Assembly (NCBI RefSeq): GCF_030412265.1
Contig: NZ_JAUHLN010000007.1
Coordinates: 24,068 to 88,067, forward strand
DNA from: Fictibacillus terranigra
Lineage (GTDB): Bacteria > Bacillota > Bacilli > Bacillales > Fictibacillaceae
Reading direction: 5' to 3'
Length of the DNA stretch: 64,000 nucleotides
The notes under the pieces were generated by a model, which saw nothing but the letters and a program-made list of their open reading frames with translations, was not told the origin of the DNA and made no database searches. The stretch's first letter is position 1. Each line of letters begins with the position of its first letter. Both the position numbers and the translations under genes were made by a program. Below, piece by piece: positions 37,580-45,586 of the stretch.

Positions 37580-39755
37580 TGAAAACCGGCCGCCGTCTGT
37601 ATATTCTCTTGTTCTTTATGCTTTGGGCTTTATGCTCCTGTGGGAATGGCTCAGGCCCCTTACTCAGATCACGTCAACCGAGGACACGCAGATCTTTGTC
37701 GTGTTCACCGCGTTTTTGTTCATTGTTGCGTATTTCCGGCTGCCGTTTTGGATTTCTTTTCCGATCAAGTTAATCGCACTGCTTTATGCGGTGCATGCCC
37801 TGTATTACCCGGATGTTTTTCTTTCGTTTCAATGGGTTCCTCACTTGATCGGTGATTTACAGAGCAGCCTCGCGCTCATCTGGGATCAGCAATGGACCGA
37901 AATGTCATCGCTGAGCCGGTCACTGCTGTTCTTCATATTGCTTTGGCTCGTGAGCTACCTCATGCATTACTGGCTCATTCAGGCGAAGCGGATCTTTCTC
38001 TTCCTGTTCATCACTGTTCTCTATATCACGGTCCTGGATACGTTTACACCGTATGATGCAAAGATGGCGATCGTGCGCACAGTGTTTATCGGACTGATTC
38101 TTGTCGGTATCCTGCGGATCATGAAAATTGTGGAGGCGGAGGGCTTTTCCCTCATGAAGGGGAGATTCCCCGTCATGTGGATGGTTCCGCTCACCGTTGT
38201 CATCGCGCTGTCTTCCACTCTGGGCCTGCTGGCGCCCAAAGCCTCTCCACAATGGCCAGACCCGGTGCCTTTTATCACGTCCATGTCGGATAAAGGGGAA
38301 GAGGGAGCCGGTATCAACACCCGGTTTGCCCGGATCGGATACGGAACGAACGACAGCCGTCTCGGTGGACCGTTCAAATTTGATTACAAAGAGGTTTTTA
38401 CAGCAACCGTTAAAGAAAGGCACTACTGGCGCGTTGAAACGAAGGATGCCTATACCGGGAAAGGATGGGAGAACTCCTTCTCCAACGAACAGCTTCTGTT
38501 AGACAGACGATCTGTGGAGTATGCTGCTCCCGGCTCCAGTCTAATTGAACAGGGCGGAGCTCAGATGGTGAAAGAGGAAGCCTCGATCAATATGGCGAAG
38601 ACCTATCCGTTCATCGTTTCACCAGGCGTCATTACTTCCATTCAAGCGAAAAAGAACGTGGACTTTATGCTTGATCCGCTGACCGGTCAGATCAATACGA
38701 CGAACGGGGGCAATCCAACCCGGCTTAAGCAATATAAATTGGAGTATGAACTTCCGCAGTACGATAAGAAAAAGTTAAGGGAAAGCAGCCGGTCCTATCC
38801 GCAATATGTGACGCAATATTATCTGCAGCTTCCTGCAGAACTCCCTCAGCGGGTGAAAAAATTGGCGGCCCGGATCGTAAAGAATGAAGATAACCCGTAT
38901 GACAAAGCCAAGGCGGTTGAAAATTATTTCTCGCTCAATAATTTTGGCTATGATACCGTCGATGTGAGGGTCCCGAAGAAAAACGAAGATTACGTGGACA
39001 AGTTTTTATTTGATGCACAAAAAGGGTACTGTGATAACTTTTCTACTTCCATGATCGTACTGCTTCGTTCAGTCGGCATTCCTGCACGCTGGGTGAAAGG
39101 CTTCACGTACGGTGAGTATCAGGATACGAAAAACGTGTACAAGTCGTATAAAATTACGAATGCCAATGCCCATTCCTGGCCGGAGGTTTATTTTGCAGGT
39201 GTCGGATGGGTGCCTTTTGAACCGACAAGAGGGTTTTCCAATCCAACTCCGATCGAAGAGGAAATGAAAAGGGCGTCTGCACCAGTCGCCCCTCCGGTCA
39301 AGAAGAAGGATAAAAAGCAAGTACAGCCTGATAAGAAGGAACAATCGGCCAGCAAGGGACAAAATGGAGACGGAACGTTAGCCATCATCGGCACAGCCTT
39401 GCTTTACGTGATTCCGCTTACCGTCGCTGCAGCACTTCTTGCTGTTCTTTTCCGAAAAAAATGGCTCCGTCAGTATTACATCTGGAGATTCCGCAGGAGG
39501 AAAGGGTCAGGAACATTCTCAGATGCGTACGATCGCCTCCTTTGGCTGACCCAGCTTTACGGGCTGAAAAAGGATCCTTCCTATACCCTGAGGGAATATG
39601 CGGTATATGTTGACCGTTCGCTGGACACTCGGGATATGAGGAGGCTCACTTCGGCATATGAATCCCTTCAATACAGCAATAAGCAGATGGCGGATCCATG
39701 GACAGAAACCAACAAGGAATTGTGGGAAAATTTAATTAAAAAGCTGCGGGGTTGA
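37557..39755 (+). CDS. yebA: Transglutaminase-domain membrane protein (TgpA/YebA-like)
   Basis: This 732-residue protein has an N-terminal block of six hydrophobic helices (about 1-225), an extracytoplasmic transglutaminase-like domain with the catalytic Cys in KGYCDNFSTSMIVLL, His in NAHSWPEVYF and Asp replaced by the FEPTRGF context, a linker rich in Lys and Pro, one more helix (about 610-630), and a cytoplasmic DUF4129-like tail. Starts at GTG 37557 or 37566 are both possible, overlapping the DUF58 gene. The guaA promoter overlaps its stop. Confidence 0.88.
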   Translation: MQAVQPFNENRPPSVYSLVLYALGFMLLWEWLRPLTQITSTEDTQIFVVFTAFLFIVAYFRLPFWISFPIKLIALLYAVHALYYPDVFLSFQWVPHLIGDLQSSLALIWDQQWTEMSSLSRSLLFFILLWLVSYLMHYWLIQAKRIFLFLFITVLYITVLDTFTPYDAKMAIVRTVFIGLILVGILRIMKIVEAEGFSLMKGRFPVMWMVPLTVVIALSSTLGLLAPKASPQWPDPVPFITSMSDKGEEGAGINTRFARIGYGTNDSRLGGPFKFDYKEVFTATVKERHYWRVETKDAYTGKGWENSFSNEQLLLDRRSVEYAAPGSSLIEQGGAQMVKEEASINMAKTYPFIVSPGVITSIQAKKNVDFMLDPLTGQINTTNGGNPTRLKQYKLEYELPQYDKKKLRESSRSYPQYVTQYYLQLPAELPQRVKKLAARIVKNEDNPYDKAKAVENYFSLNNFGYDTVDVRVPKKNEDYVDKFLFDAQKGYCDNFSTSMIVLLRSVGIPARWVKGFTYGEYQDTKNVYKSYKITNANAHSWPEVYFAGVGWVPFEPTRGFSNPTPIEEEMKRASAPVAPPVKKKDKKQVQPDKKEQSASKGQNGDGTLAIIGTALLYVIPLTVAAALLAVLFRKKWLRQYYIWRFRRRKGSGTFSDAYDRLLWLTQLYGLKKDPSYTLREYAVYVDRSLDTRDMRRLTSAYESLQYSNKQMADPWTETNKELWENLIKKLRG

Positions 39756-39780
39756 CCGCCTGACAGGCCATTGTTAGAAT
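39752..39780 (+). promoter_or_regulatory. Promoter of guaA
   Basis: TTGACC (39752-39757) and TAGAAT (39775-39780), 17-base spacer, 34 bases ahead of the riboswitch. Confidence 0.7.
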
Positions 39781-39813
39781 GTGCTTAAGATACAATGCCA
39801 TCAATATTATTCA

Positions 39814-39884
39814 CCTTCGTATATCCTCGATAATAAGGATCGAGAGTCTCTACCGGGCTGCCGTAAATGGCCTGACTATGAAGG
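39814..39884 (+). promoter_or_regulatory. Guanine riboswitch (purine aptamer) upstream of guaA
   Basis: The conserved purine aptamer core is present: GTCTCTACC, the loop CCGTAAATGGCC and CTGACTATG, closed by a P1 helix CCTTCGTA/TATGAAGG. The specificity base in GACTATG is C, which marks guanine/hypoxanthine rather than adenine binding. A terminator follows, so bound guanine should switch guaA off. Confidence 0.93.
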
Positions 39885-39902
39885 CAGGGTTCTTTATGTA
39901 CA

Positions 39903-39963
39903 ACCGGAATTCTGCCTTTGTTTTTTTTGCTGAAAAAACAGAGCTGGGATTCCGGTTTTTTTG
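39903..39963 (+). terminator. Riboswitch-controlled terminator before guaA
   Basis: ACCGGAAT pairs with ATTCCGGT; inside, CTTTGTTTTTT pairs with AAAAAACAGAG. A long T-run follows. Confidence 0.85.
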
Positions 39964-40032
39964 TCAAAGTAAAGGATATGTGAGGGTAAATTTGGCAAAT
40001 ACTACGGAAAGATCAATAGATGGGGTGACAGA

Positions 40033-41571
40033 ATGAATTTAGCCAGTGAAATGATCGTCGTTCTTGATTTTGGGGGCCAATACAACCAGCTGATCGCAAG
40101 GCGTATTCGTGATCTTGGGGTATACAGTGAATTGCTTCCGCACACAACGACTGCAGAAGAAATCAAGAAGTTGAATCCAAAGGGAATCATCTTCTCCGGA
40201 GGGCCGAACAGCGTATATGCAGAAGGTTCACCATCAGCGGATGAAGCTATTTTTGACCTTGGCATTCCGGTATTGGGAATCTGCTACGGCATGCAGCTCA
40301 TGACTCACCACTTCGGCGGAAAAGTAGAGCGCGCCAACCACCGTGAGTACGGGAAAGCAGAAATTAAGGTTGTAAATGAAAGCAAGCTGTATCAAGAACT
40401 GCCAAAACAGCAGGTAACATGGATGAGCCATAGTGACCTTGTTGTTGCTCCTCCACAAGGATTTGTAACGGACGTGACGAGCGTTTCCTGTCCGGTCGCG
40501 GGAATGAGCGATATCTCCCGCCACTTGTACGGTGTACAGTTCCACCCGGAAGTGCGCCACAGCGAATATGGAAATGAGATGCTAAAGAACTTTATCTTTG
40601 CCATCTGTGAATGTGAAGGCAACTGGACGATGGAAAACTGGATCGAGGACGAATTGGAAAAAATCCGTCAGACTGTTGGCGACAAACGCGTATTGTGCGC
40701 ACTTTCCGGCGGCGTCGATTCCTCCGTTGTTGCCGTATTGATCCATAAAGCGATCGGCGACCAGCTCACTTGTATTTTCGTCGACCACGGACTCCTCCGC
40801 AAAGGTGAAGCTGACAGCGTTATGAAAACCTTCAGTGAAGGCTTCCACATGAACGTCATCAAAGTGGATGCAAAAGACCGTTTCCTGGGCAAGCTTAAAG
40901 GAGTGTCCGACCCAGAATTAAAACGTAAAATCATCGGCAACGAATTCATCTACGTTTTTGATGAAGAAGCAAGCAAGCTGGAGGGTGTAGACTACCTTGC
41001 GCAAGGTACGCTTTACACGGACATCGTAGAAAGCGGAACAGCAACAGCACAAACGATCAAGTCTCACCATAATGTGGGCGGACTTCCTGAGGACATGAAG
41101 TTTACATTGATCGAGCCGTTGAACACACTCTTTAAAGATGAAGTTCGTAAGGTTGGAACAGAGCTTGGTATTCCTGATGCTATCGTTTGGCGCCAGCCGT
41201 TCCCGGGTCCAGGGCTTGGCATCCGTGTCCTTGGCGAGATTACAGACGAGAAGCTTGAGATTGTCCGCGAATCTGACTTCATCCTGCGTGACGAGATCAG
41301 TAAAGCAGGCCTTGAGCGCGATGTATGGCAGTACTTCACGGTCCTTCCTGATATCCGCAGCGTAGGGGTAATGGGAGACATGAGAACGTATGATTACACC
41401 ATCGGCATCCGTGCGGTAACGTCCATCGACGGTATGACTTCCGACTGGGCACGTATCCCATACGAAGTGCTGGAGAAGATCTCTACGCGCATCGTAAATG
41501 AAGTGAATCACATCAACCGTGTAGTGTATGACATCACGTCCAAGCCGCCTGCAACGATTGAGTGGGAGTAA
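40033..41571 (+). CDS. guaA: GMP synthase (glutamine-hydrolysing)
   Basis: This 512-residue enzyme converts XMP, ATP and glutamine to GMP, the last step of guanine nucleotide synthesis. The N-terminal class I amidotransferase has the nucleophile in GICYGMQLM (Cys near residue 84) and the HPE triad part in VQFHPEV. The ATP pyrophosphatase loop SGGVDSS lies near residues 225-231, and the C-terminus ends with the conserved PPATIEWE. The ATG follows GGGGTGA. Expression is controlled by the upstream guanine riboswitch. Confidence 0.97.
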   Translation: MNLASEMIVVLDFGGQYNQLIARRIRDLGVYSELLPHTTTAEEIKKLNPKGIIFSGGPNSVYAEGSPSADEAIFDLGIPVLGICYGMQLMTHHFGGKVERANHREYGKAEIKVVNESKLYQELPKQQVTWMSHSDLVVAPPQGFVTDVTSVSCPVAGMSDISRHLYGVQFHPEVRHSEYGNEMLKNFIFAICECEGNWTMENWIEDELEKIRQTVGDKRVLCALSGGVDSSVVAVLIHKAIGDQLTCIFVDHGLLRKGEADSVMKTFSEGFHMNVIKVDAKDRFLGKLKGVSDPELKRKIIGNEFIYVFDEEASKLEGVDYLAQGTLYTDIVESGTATAQTIKSHHNVGGLPEDMKFTLIEPLNTLFKDEVRKVGTELGIPDAIVWRQPFPGPGLGIRVLGEITDEKLEIVRESDFILRDEISKAGLERDVWQYFTVLPDIRSVGVMGDMRTYDYTIGIRAVTSIDGMTSDWARIPYEVLEKISTRIVNEVNHINRVVYDITSKPPATIEWE

Positions 41572-41617
41572 AAAACGAACATTTCATAAATTTCCAATAA
41601 AATTATTCGTAAATAGA

Positions 41618-41646
41618 TTGACGGAATCTGTAGCAATTTGTATAAT
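41618..41646 (+). promoter_or_regulatory. Promoter of pbuG
   Basis: TTGACG (41618-41623) and a perfect TATAAT (41641-41646) with a 17-base spacer. Confidence 0.85.
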
Positions 41647-41713
41647 TTCCATGTAAACAGTAAAAAAGTCACGATTGTAAAAACTTTATGGCTTTTAGCG
41701 CTGAGGCGTTTGT

Positions 41714-41786
41714 CATTTCGTATAAATTCGGGGATATGGCCCGAAAGTTTCTACCAGGCTGCCGTAAATGGCCTGACTACGAAGGT
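41714..41786 (+). promoter_or_regulatory. Guanine riboswitch upstream of pbuG
   Basis: A second purine aptamer with the core AGTTTCTACC, GCCGTAAATGGCC and TGACTACGAA. The discriminating base is again C (guanine type). The P1 helix is formed by TTTCGTA and TACGAA. Confidence 0.93.
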
Positions 41787-41858
41787 ACATGGAACATCAT
41801 ATGAATTCAGTGGATCACACTGATTTTGTCATTTGATTTCTATTGCCCTTTGTATGTG

Positions 41859-41890
41859 AGCTCAAGGTAGAGAGACCTTGAGCTTTTTTG
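41859..41890 (+). terminator. Riboswitch-controlled terminator before pbuG
   Basis: Perfect arms AGCTCAAGGT/ACCTTGAGCT with a 6-base loop and T-run. Confidence 0.92.
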
Positions 41891-41918
41891 TTTTTCAATA
41901 TTTATAATCAGGGGGATT

Positions 41919-43220
41919 ATGATGAAGAACTATTTTAGCTTTGATGAACACGGCACGACCTACCGAAAAGAATTTATCGCTGGACTGACGACTTTCTTGT
42001 CCATGGCATACATCCTTTTTGTTAATCCTTCGATCCTTGGACAGACGGGAATGGATAAAGGAGCCGTGTTTACCGCAACGGCGCTCGCTGCTGCTTACGG
42101 GACACTGTTTATGGGCCTTGTTGCCAAATACCCGATCGCACTTGCACCTGGAATGGGATTGAACGCGTTCTTTACGTTCTCCGTTGTGCTCGGCATGGGC
42201 ATTCCTTGGCAGACGGCGCTATCTGGTGTTTTATTATCTGGACTTATTTTTATTGCGATCACTGTTTTTAAAATTCGTGAAACGATCATCAACGCGATTC
42301 CGGTCGAGCTTAAATACGCAACGGCTTGCGGAATCGGCTTGTTCATCGCTTTTATCGGTTTAAAGAGTGCAGGGATTGTTGTTTCCAATGAAGCCACTTT
42401 CGTAGGGCTGGGCCATTTGACGAAGCCCGATACATTGCTTGCCATCTTTGGATTTATTGTTACTATCCTTATGGTTGTACGCGGGGTGAGAGGTGGAATC
42501 TTCTATGGTATGGTGATCACGGCCATCGCCGGAATGATCTTTGGCTTAATTGATGCACCTCATAAAATTGTGGGTTCAGTTCCAAGCCTTGCGCCGACAT
42601 TTGGTGAAGCATTCAACCATTTTGATAAAGTATTTACACCACATTTGATTGTTGTTGTACTCACATTTTTCTTTGTTGATTTCTTTGATACAGCCGGTAC
42701 GATCATGGCGGTTGCCAGCCAGGCAGGAATCATGAAAGACAACAAGCTACCTCGTGCAGGACGCGCGTTATTGGCCGATTCTTCAGCGATCGTAGTCGGT
42801 GCGACTCTTGGTACATCTTCTACAACAGCTTACATCGAATCAGCTTCCGGTGTTGCTGCCGGCGGACGTACAGGCTTCACGTCGGTTGTTACAGGGTTGT
42901 TCTTATTGTTAGCTTTATTCTTCTCACCGCTTTTGGTCGTCGTAACGCCTGCGGTAACGGCTCCGGCATTGATCGTCGTCGGTGTCCTCATGGTTGGGGT
43001 GCTTGGCAAGATCGAATGGAGCAAGCTTGAAATCGCGGTTCCGGCGTTCTTAACCATCATCGCGATGCCGCTTACGTACAGCATTGCAACAGGGATCGCG
43101 CTAGGATTCGTGATGTACCCGGTAACAATGCTCGTAAAAGGAAGAGGAAAAGAAATTCATCCGATCATGTATGTATTATTCGTGATCTTTATCTGTTACT
43201 TTGCCTTTTTGGTGGAGTAG
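41919..43220 (+). CDS. pbuG: Hypoxanthine/guanine permease (NCS2/AzgA family)
   Basis: This 433-residue polytopic permease has family signatures FIAGLTTFLSMAYILFVNP, IALAPGMGLNAFFTFSVV and TSSTTAYIESASGVAAGGRT, typical of AzgA-type purine permeases such as B. subtilis PbuG. It is the expected gene behind a guanine riboswitch after guaA. Two ATG codons (41919, 41922) are in frame; the second has better spacing to GGGGG. A terminator (43236-43272) follows. Confidence 0.93.
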   Translation: MMKNYFSFDEHGTTYRKEFIAGLTTFLSMAYILFVNPSILGQTGMDKGAVFTATALAAAYGTLFMGLVAKYPIALAPGMGLNAFFTFSVVLGMGIPWQTALSGVLLSGLIFIAITVFKIRETIINAIPVELKYATACGIGLFIAFIGLKSAGIVVSNEATFVGLGHLTKPDTLLAIFGFIVTILMVVRGVRGGIFYGMVITAIAGMIFGLIDAPHKIVGSVPSLAPTFGEAFNHFDKVFTPHLIVVVLTFFFVDFFDTAGTIMAVASQAGIMKDNKLPRAGRALLADSSAIVVGATLGTSSTTAYIESASGVAAGGRTGFTSVVTGLFLLLALFFSPLLVVVTPAVTAPALIVVGVLMVGVLGKIEWSKLEIAVPAFLTIIAMPLTYSIATGIALGFVMYPVTMLVKGRGKEIHPIMYVLFVIFICYFAFLVE

Positions 43221-43235
43221 GACACATAGATGGGA

Positions 43236-43272
43236 AGCGCCCAGGCAGTGAACTGCCCGGGTGCTTTTTTTA
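43236..43272 (+). terminator. Terminator after pbuG
   Basis: AGCGCCCAGGCAG pairs with CTGCCCGGGTGCT (two imperfect positions), followed by seven T. Confidence 0.85.
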
Positions 43273-43295
43273 TGAAAATGATAATGATGTGATTG

Positions 43296-43421
43296 GTGAG
43301 TAAACGTTGTTTTTCCGTGAGTAAACCGCCTAAAACCGTGAGTAACCGGTCCGTTTCTGGGAGTAAACCACATAAAACGGGGAGTAACCCTCCCATCTCC
43401 GTAAGTAAATCTGCCAAGCTG
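43296..43421. repeat. Six direct repeats of exactly 21 bp
   Basis: Units start at 43296, 43317, 43338, 43359, 43380 and 43401. Each begins with GTGAGTAAAC or a close variant (GGGAGTAAAC, GTAAGTAAAT) and the rest alternates between a CATAAAAC-like and a TCCGTTTC-like filling. Minus-strand frames through it therefore show seven-residue repeats (LLTxxxG or RxTHGxx), but without ribosome sites. The repeat lies between the pbuG terminator and the T7SS locus. Confidence 0.85.
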
Positions 43422-43591
43422 CCAACTCACAGTAAAAATACATCTGGGATTTATCGTATAAAAACGTAAATGATAGGGAAATAGTCCCGTAGTAAAACAG
43501 AATCACGAACTTGGCTACACTTTTCCACTAATTTTCCTTACAATAAGGGTAACTTACAGAAATTATTAAATTATAGGGGTCGAGAGAAACC

Positions 43592-44359
43592 ATGGATTAT
43601 CGTCTTCAAGCTACACAGCAAACACCAGCGTACATCATGTACCTGCTCGATATCAGCGCATCCATGAACCAGATGATGGATGCCGGAAACGGACAAGAAA
43701 AAAGAAGGATCGATGTGGTGACGAGCGCACTGAATTCCGCGATCCGCCAGATGGTGTTCCGTTCAACCAAGGGAAGCCGGCTTAGCCCGCGCTACAAAGT
43801 TTCCATCTTAGCCTACAGTGACAATGTCTTTGATGTTTTGGGCGGAATAAAAGGCATTGATGAGCTTGCAAGAATGAAGCCGCTTGATCATGTCCAGACC
43901 CAGCGGCTGACGAACACTGCCAAGGCGTTTTCTGCTGCAGAAAAAATCCTGCTGCAGGAGCTGGACAAGATGCAGGACTGTCCTGCGCCATTAATATGCC
44001 ACATGACTGACGGGGCCTATACCGGGGAAGATCCGGAGCCGATCGTGCAAAGAATCATGAATCTATCCGTACCCGATGGAAAAGTGCTCGTCGAAAATAT
44101 TTTTATCTCTGACGAAATTTTATCCAAGCCGATTGAGAACTCCAAAAAGTGGCCGGGCATCATGTATGAAACGGTGCTCGATGAAGACTATGGCAACAAG
44201 CTGAAACGCCTTTCCAGCCCGCTGCCGGAAAGCTACCGGGAAATGATGATCGAAACAGGATACAAGATCGAACCCGGAGCGCTCATGATGCTGCCGGGCA
44301 CGAATGCGGACCTGGTTTCACTCGGATTCCAGATGTCAGCCGCCACACCTGTCCGTTAA
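43592..44359 (+). CDS. vWA-domain protein, TerY-like, first gene of the T7SS locus
   Basis: This 255-residue soluble von Willebrand A domain protein has a metal-ion-dependent adhesion site: DISAS (D20, S22, S24), and TDGAYTGE near residue 139. The small size and lack of other domains resemble TerY. It is followed after 39 bases by a PP2C phosphatase, and a kinase gene lies in the same locus, the combination called the TerY-P triad. It probably acts as a protein-binding adaptor in a phospho-signalling pathway that controls secretion; this role is inferred from context. Start ATG 43592 behind AGGGG. Confidence 0.82.
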   Translation: MDYRLQATQQTPAYIMYLLDISASMNQMMDAGNGQEKRRIDVVTSALNSAIRQMVFRSTKGSRLSPRYKVSILAYSDNVFDVLGGIKGIDELARMKPLDHVQTQRLTNTAKAFSAAEKILLQELDKMQDCPAPLICHMTDGAYTGEDPEPIVQRIMNLSVPDGKVLVENIFISDEILSKPIENSKKWPGIMYETVLDEDYGNKLKRLSSPLPESYREMMIETGYKIEPGALMMLPGTNADLVSLGFQMSAATPVR

Positions 44360-44398
44360 TCTGCCTTCTTACCATTCCATTAACCTTGAGGTGAATCC

Positions 44399-45196
44399 AT
44401 GTATACGTATTATAGTGATCAAAAGAAAGAAACGCCGGTATCGTCGGTTTACCGGGATCCCTTTTCTATCCGTTACGGTTATGCAAGGTCCAGTGAAACG
44501 CAGGAAGCTGATGATTCAGGACAGGATTTTTTAGCGTTTGAAGTAAAGGATCGAACCCTCGTTTTCGCCGTATGCGATGGGGTCAGTCTTTCCTTCTGCG
44601 GGGATCTTGCCGCCCGCTTTTTATCGGAAAAGCTCATTCGCTGGCTCGGAGAGCTGCCAGCAGATGAGTTCAACGATGAAGCCGCTGTTAAAGAGAAGCT
44701 TGCTTTTTATTTGGCAAAGCTGACGGAAGAAGGAACAGAGACGATTCGAAAACACCGCCTTCCGGCTTCCATGCCGTCGATTTTAAGGGAAGTGCTTGAA
44801 GAAAAGCGGACAAAGGGCAGCGAAACGATGTTCATCTGCGGAAGGATCGGCATGGCCGATGAGATGACCAATCAGGCCCGAGTGTTTCTGGCATCATCAG
44901 GGGACATCCGCTTAAGAATCTGGGATTCATTCGAGGAGATAACGGCTAAGGGCGAATTGATGCCTGAAACGAAAAAGCGATGGTCCACAAAGGACGGGCT
45001 CATTGGCGGAGACATTCATACCGTTACCGGGCAATCACTGAGTGGAGTCCGCAGGATTGCGGTATATTCCGACGGGTTATCCGTGATTGACGGTTTAAAG
45101 CAGCTGCCGACGACGGATCAGCTCCAGATCCTTGTGAAAAAATCACTCCAATCTCCGCTGAGCGATGATTTATCCTTTCTGGATATCGCCTGGTAG
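44399..45196 (+). CDS. PP2C-family serine/threonine phosphatase
   Basis: This 265-residue metal-dependent phosphatase has its motifs in order: GQDFLAFE (residues 41-48), VCDGVS with the metal ligand D60, GSETMFICG, VYSDGLS, and DDLSFLDIAW at the C-terminus, whose Asp residues bind metal. It probably reverses phosphorylation by the kinase encoded at 50301. It lies 39 bases after the vWA gene and 15 before the ubiquitin-like gene, in one transcription unit. Confidence 0.85.
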   Translation: MYTYYSDQKKETPVSSVYRDPFSIRYGYARSSETQEADDSGQDFLAFEVKDRTLVFAVCDGVSLSFCGDLAARFLSEKLIRWLGELPADEFNDEAAVKEKLAFYLAKLTEEGTETIRKHRLPASMPSILREVLEEKRTKGSETMFICGRIGMADEMTNQARVFLASSGDIRLRIWDSFEEITAKGELMPETKKRWSTKDGLIGGDIHTVTGQSLSGVRRIAVYSDGLSVIDGLKQLPTTDQLQILVKKSLQSPLSDDLSFLDIAW

Positions 45197-45211
45197 AAAG
45201 GAAGAGAATCA

Positions 45212-45574
45212 ATGGAAGAAATTATTGTTTCCTTTATACATAATGACAGTGAAAAAGACTTAAGACTGCCTAACCATCTGGAGAGCCAGAAGATTGCAGA
45301 GGCCCTTCACGAGTGGGCGGGACACGCCATGGGATGGGGAGAAGAGCCCTATGACCTGGAATACTCTTTCAATCAGAAAAACTGGTTCCGATTGGAGAAA
45401 AAGAAATCGCTGGCGGATGCCGGCATATGGGATGGGACTTTTTTGCGGTTCAGCAAAGAGCCGCAGTCATCTCTGCCAAAAGAAGATGATTTCATGGCCA
45501 GTGATGATTACGTGGGAGACGACCATCCCGAGGAACCATCGGGCATGGATTATGCATGGAAAATTATCGATTAA
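45212..45574 (+). CDS. YukD-like ubiquitin-fold protein
   Basis: This 120-residue acidic protein has a first part (IVSFIHNDSEKDLRLPNHLE, then SLADAGIWDGTFLRF) that follows the beta-grasp pattern of YukD/EsaB, the ubiquitin-like regulator of Firmicutes T7SS. A short acidic tail of about 35 residues (EDDFMASDDYVGDDHPEEPS) extends beyond the normal YukD length of about 80. The ATG lies behind GAAAGGAAGAG. Placement directly before essC supports the call. It is not linked to other proteins by sequence evidence; no C-terminal Gly-Gly is present. Confidence 0.75.
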   Translation: MEEIIVSFIHNDSEKDLRLPNHLESQKIAEALHEWAGHAMGWGEEPYDLEYSFNQKNWFRLEKKKSLADAGIWDGTFLRFSKEPQSSLPKEDDFMASDDYVGDDHPEEPSGMDYAWKIID

Positions 45575-45586
45575 GGAGGGGAGGAG

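Noticed and set aside
39779..40036. 85-residue plus-strand frame before guaA
   Set aside because: It covers the guanine riboswitch and terminator, which explain the sequence.
41638..41823. 61-residue frame before pbuG
   Set aside because: It overlaps the promoter and the second riboswitch aptamer.
43296..43421. CRISPR array
   Set aside because: The unit is only 21 bp in total, with no long identical repeat plus unique spacer, and no cas genes are present.
43176..43430. Minus-strand frames with seven-residue repeats (RxTHG or LLTxxxG)
   Set aside because: They only mirror the 21-bp DNA repeat; no ribosome sites, and they run into pbuG. Kept as a repeat, not as genes.
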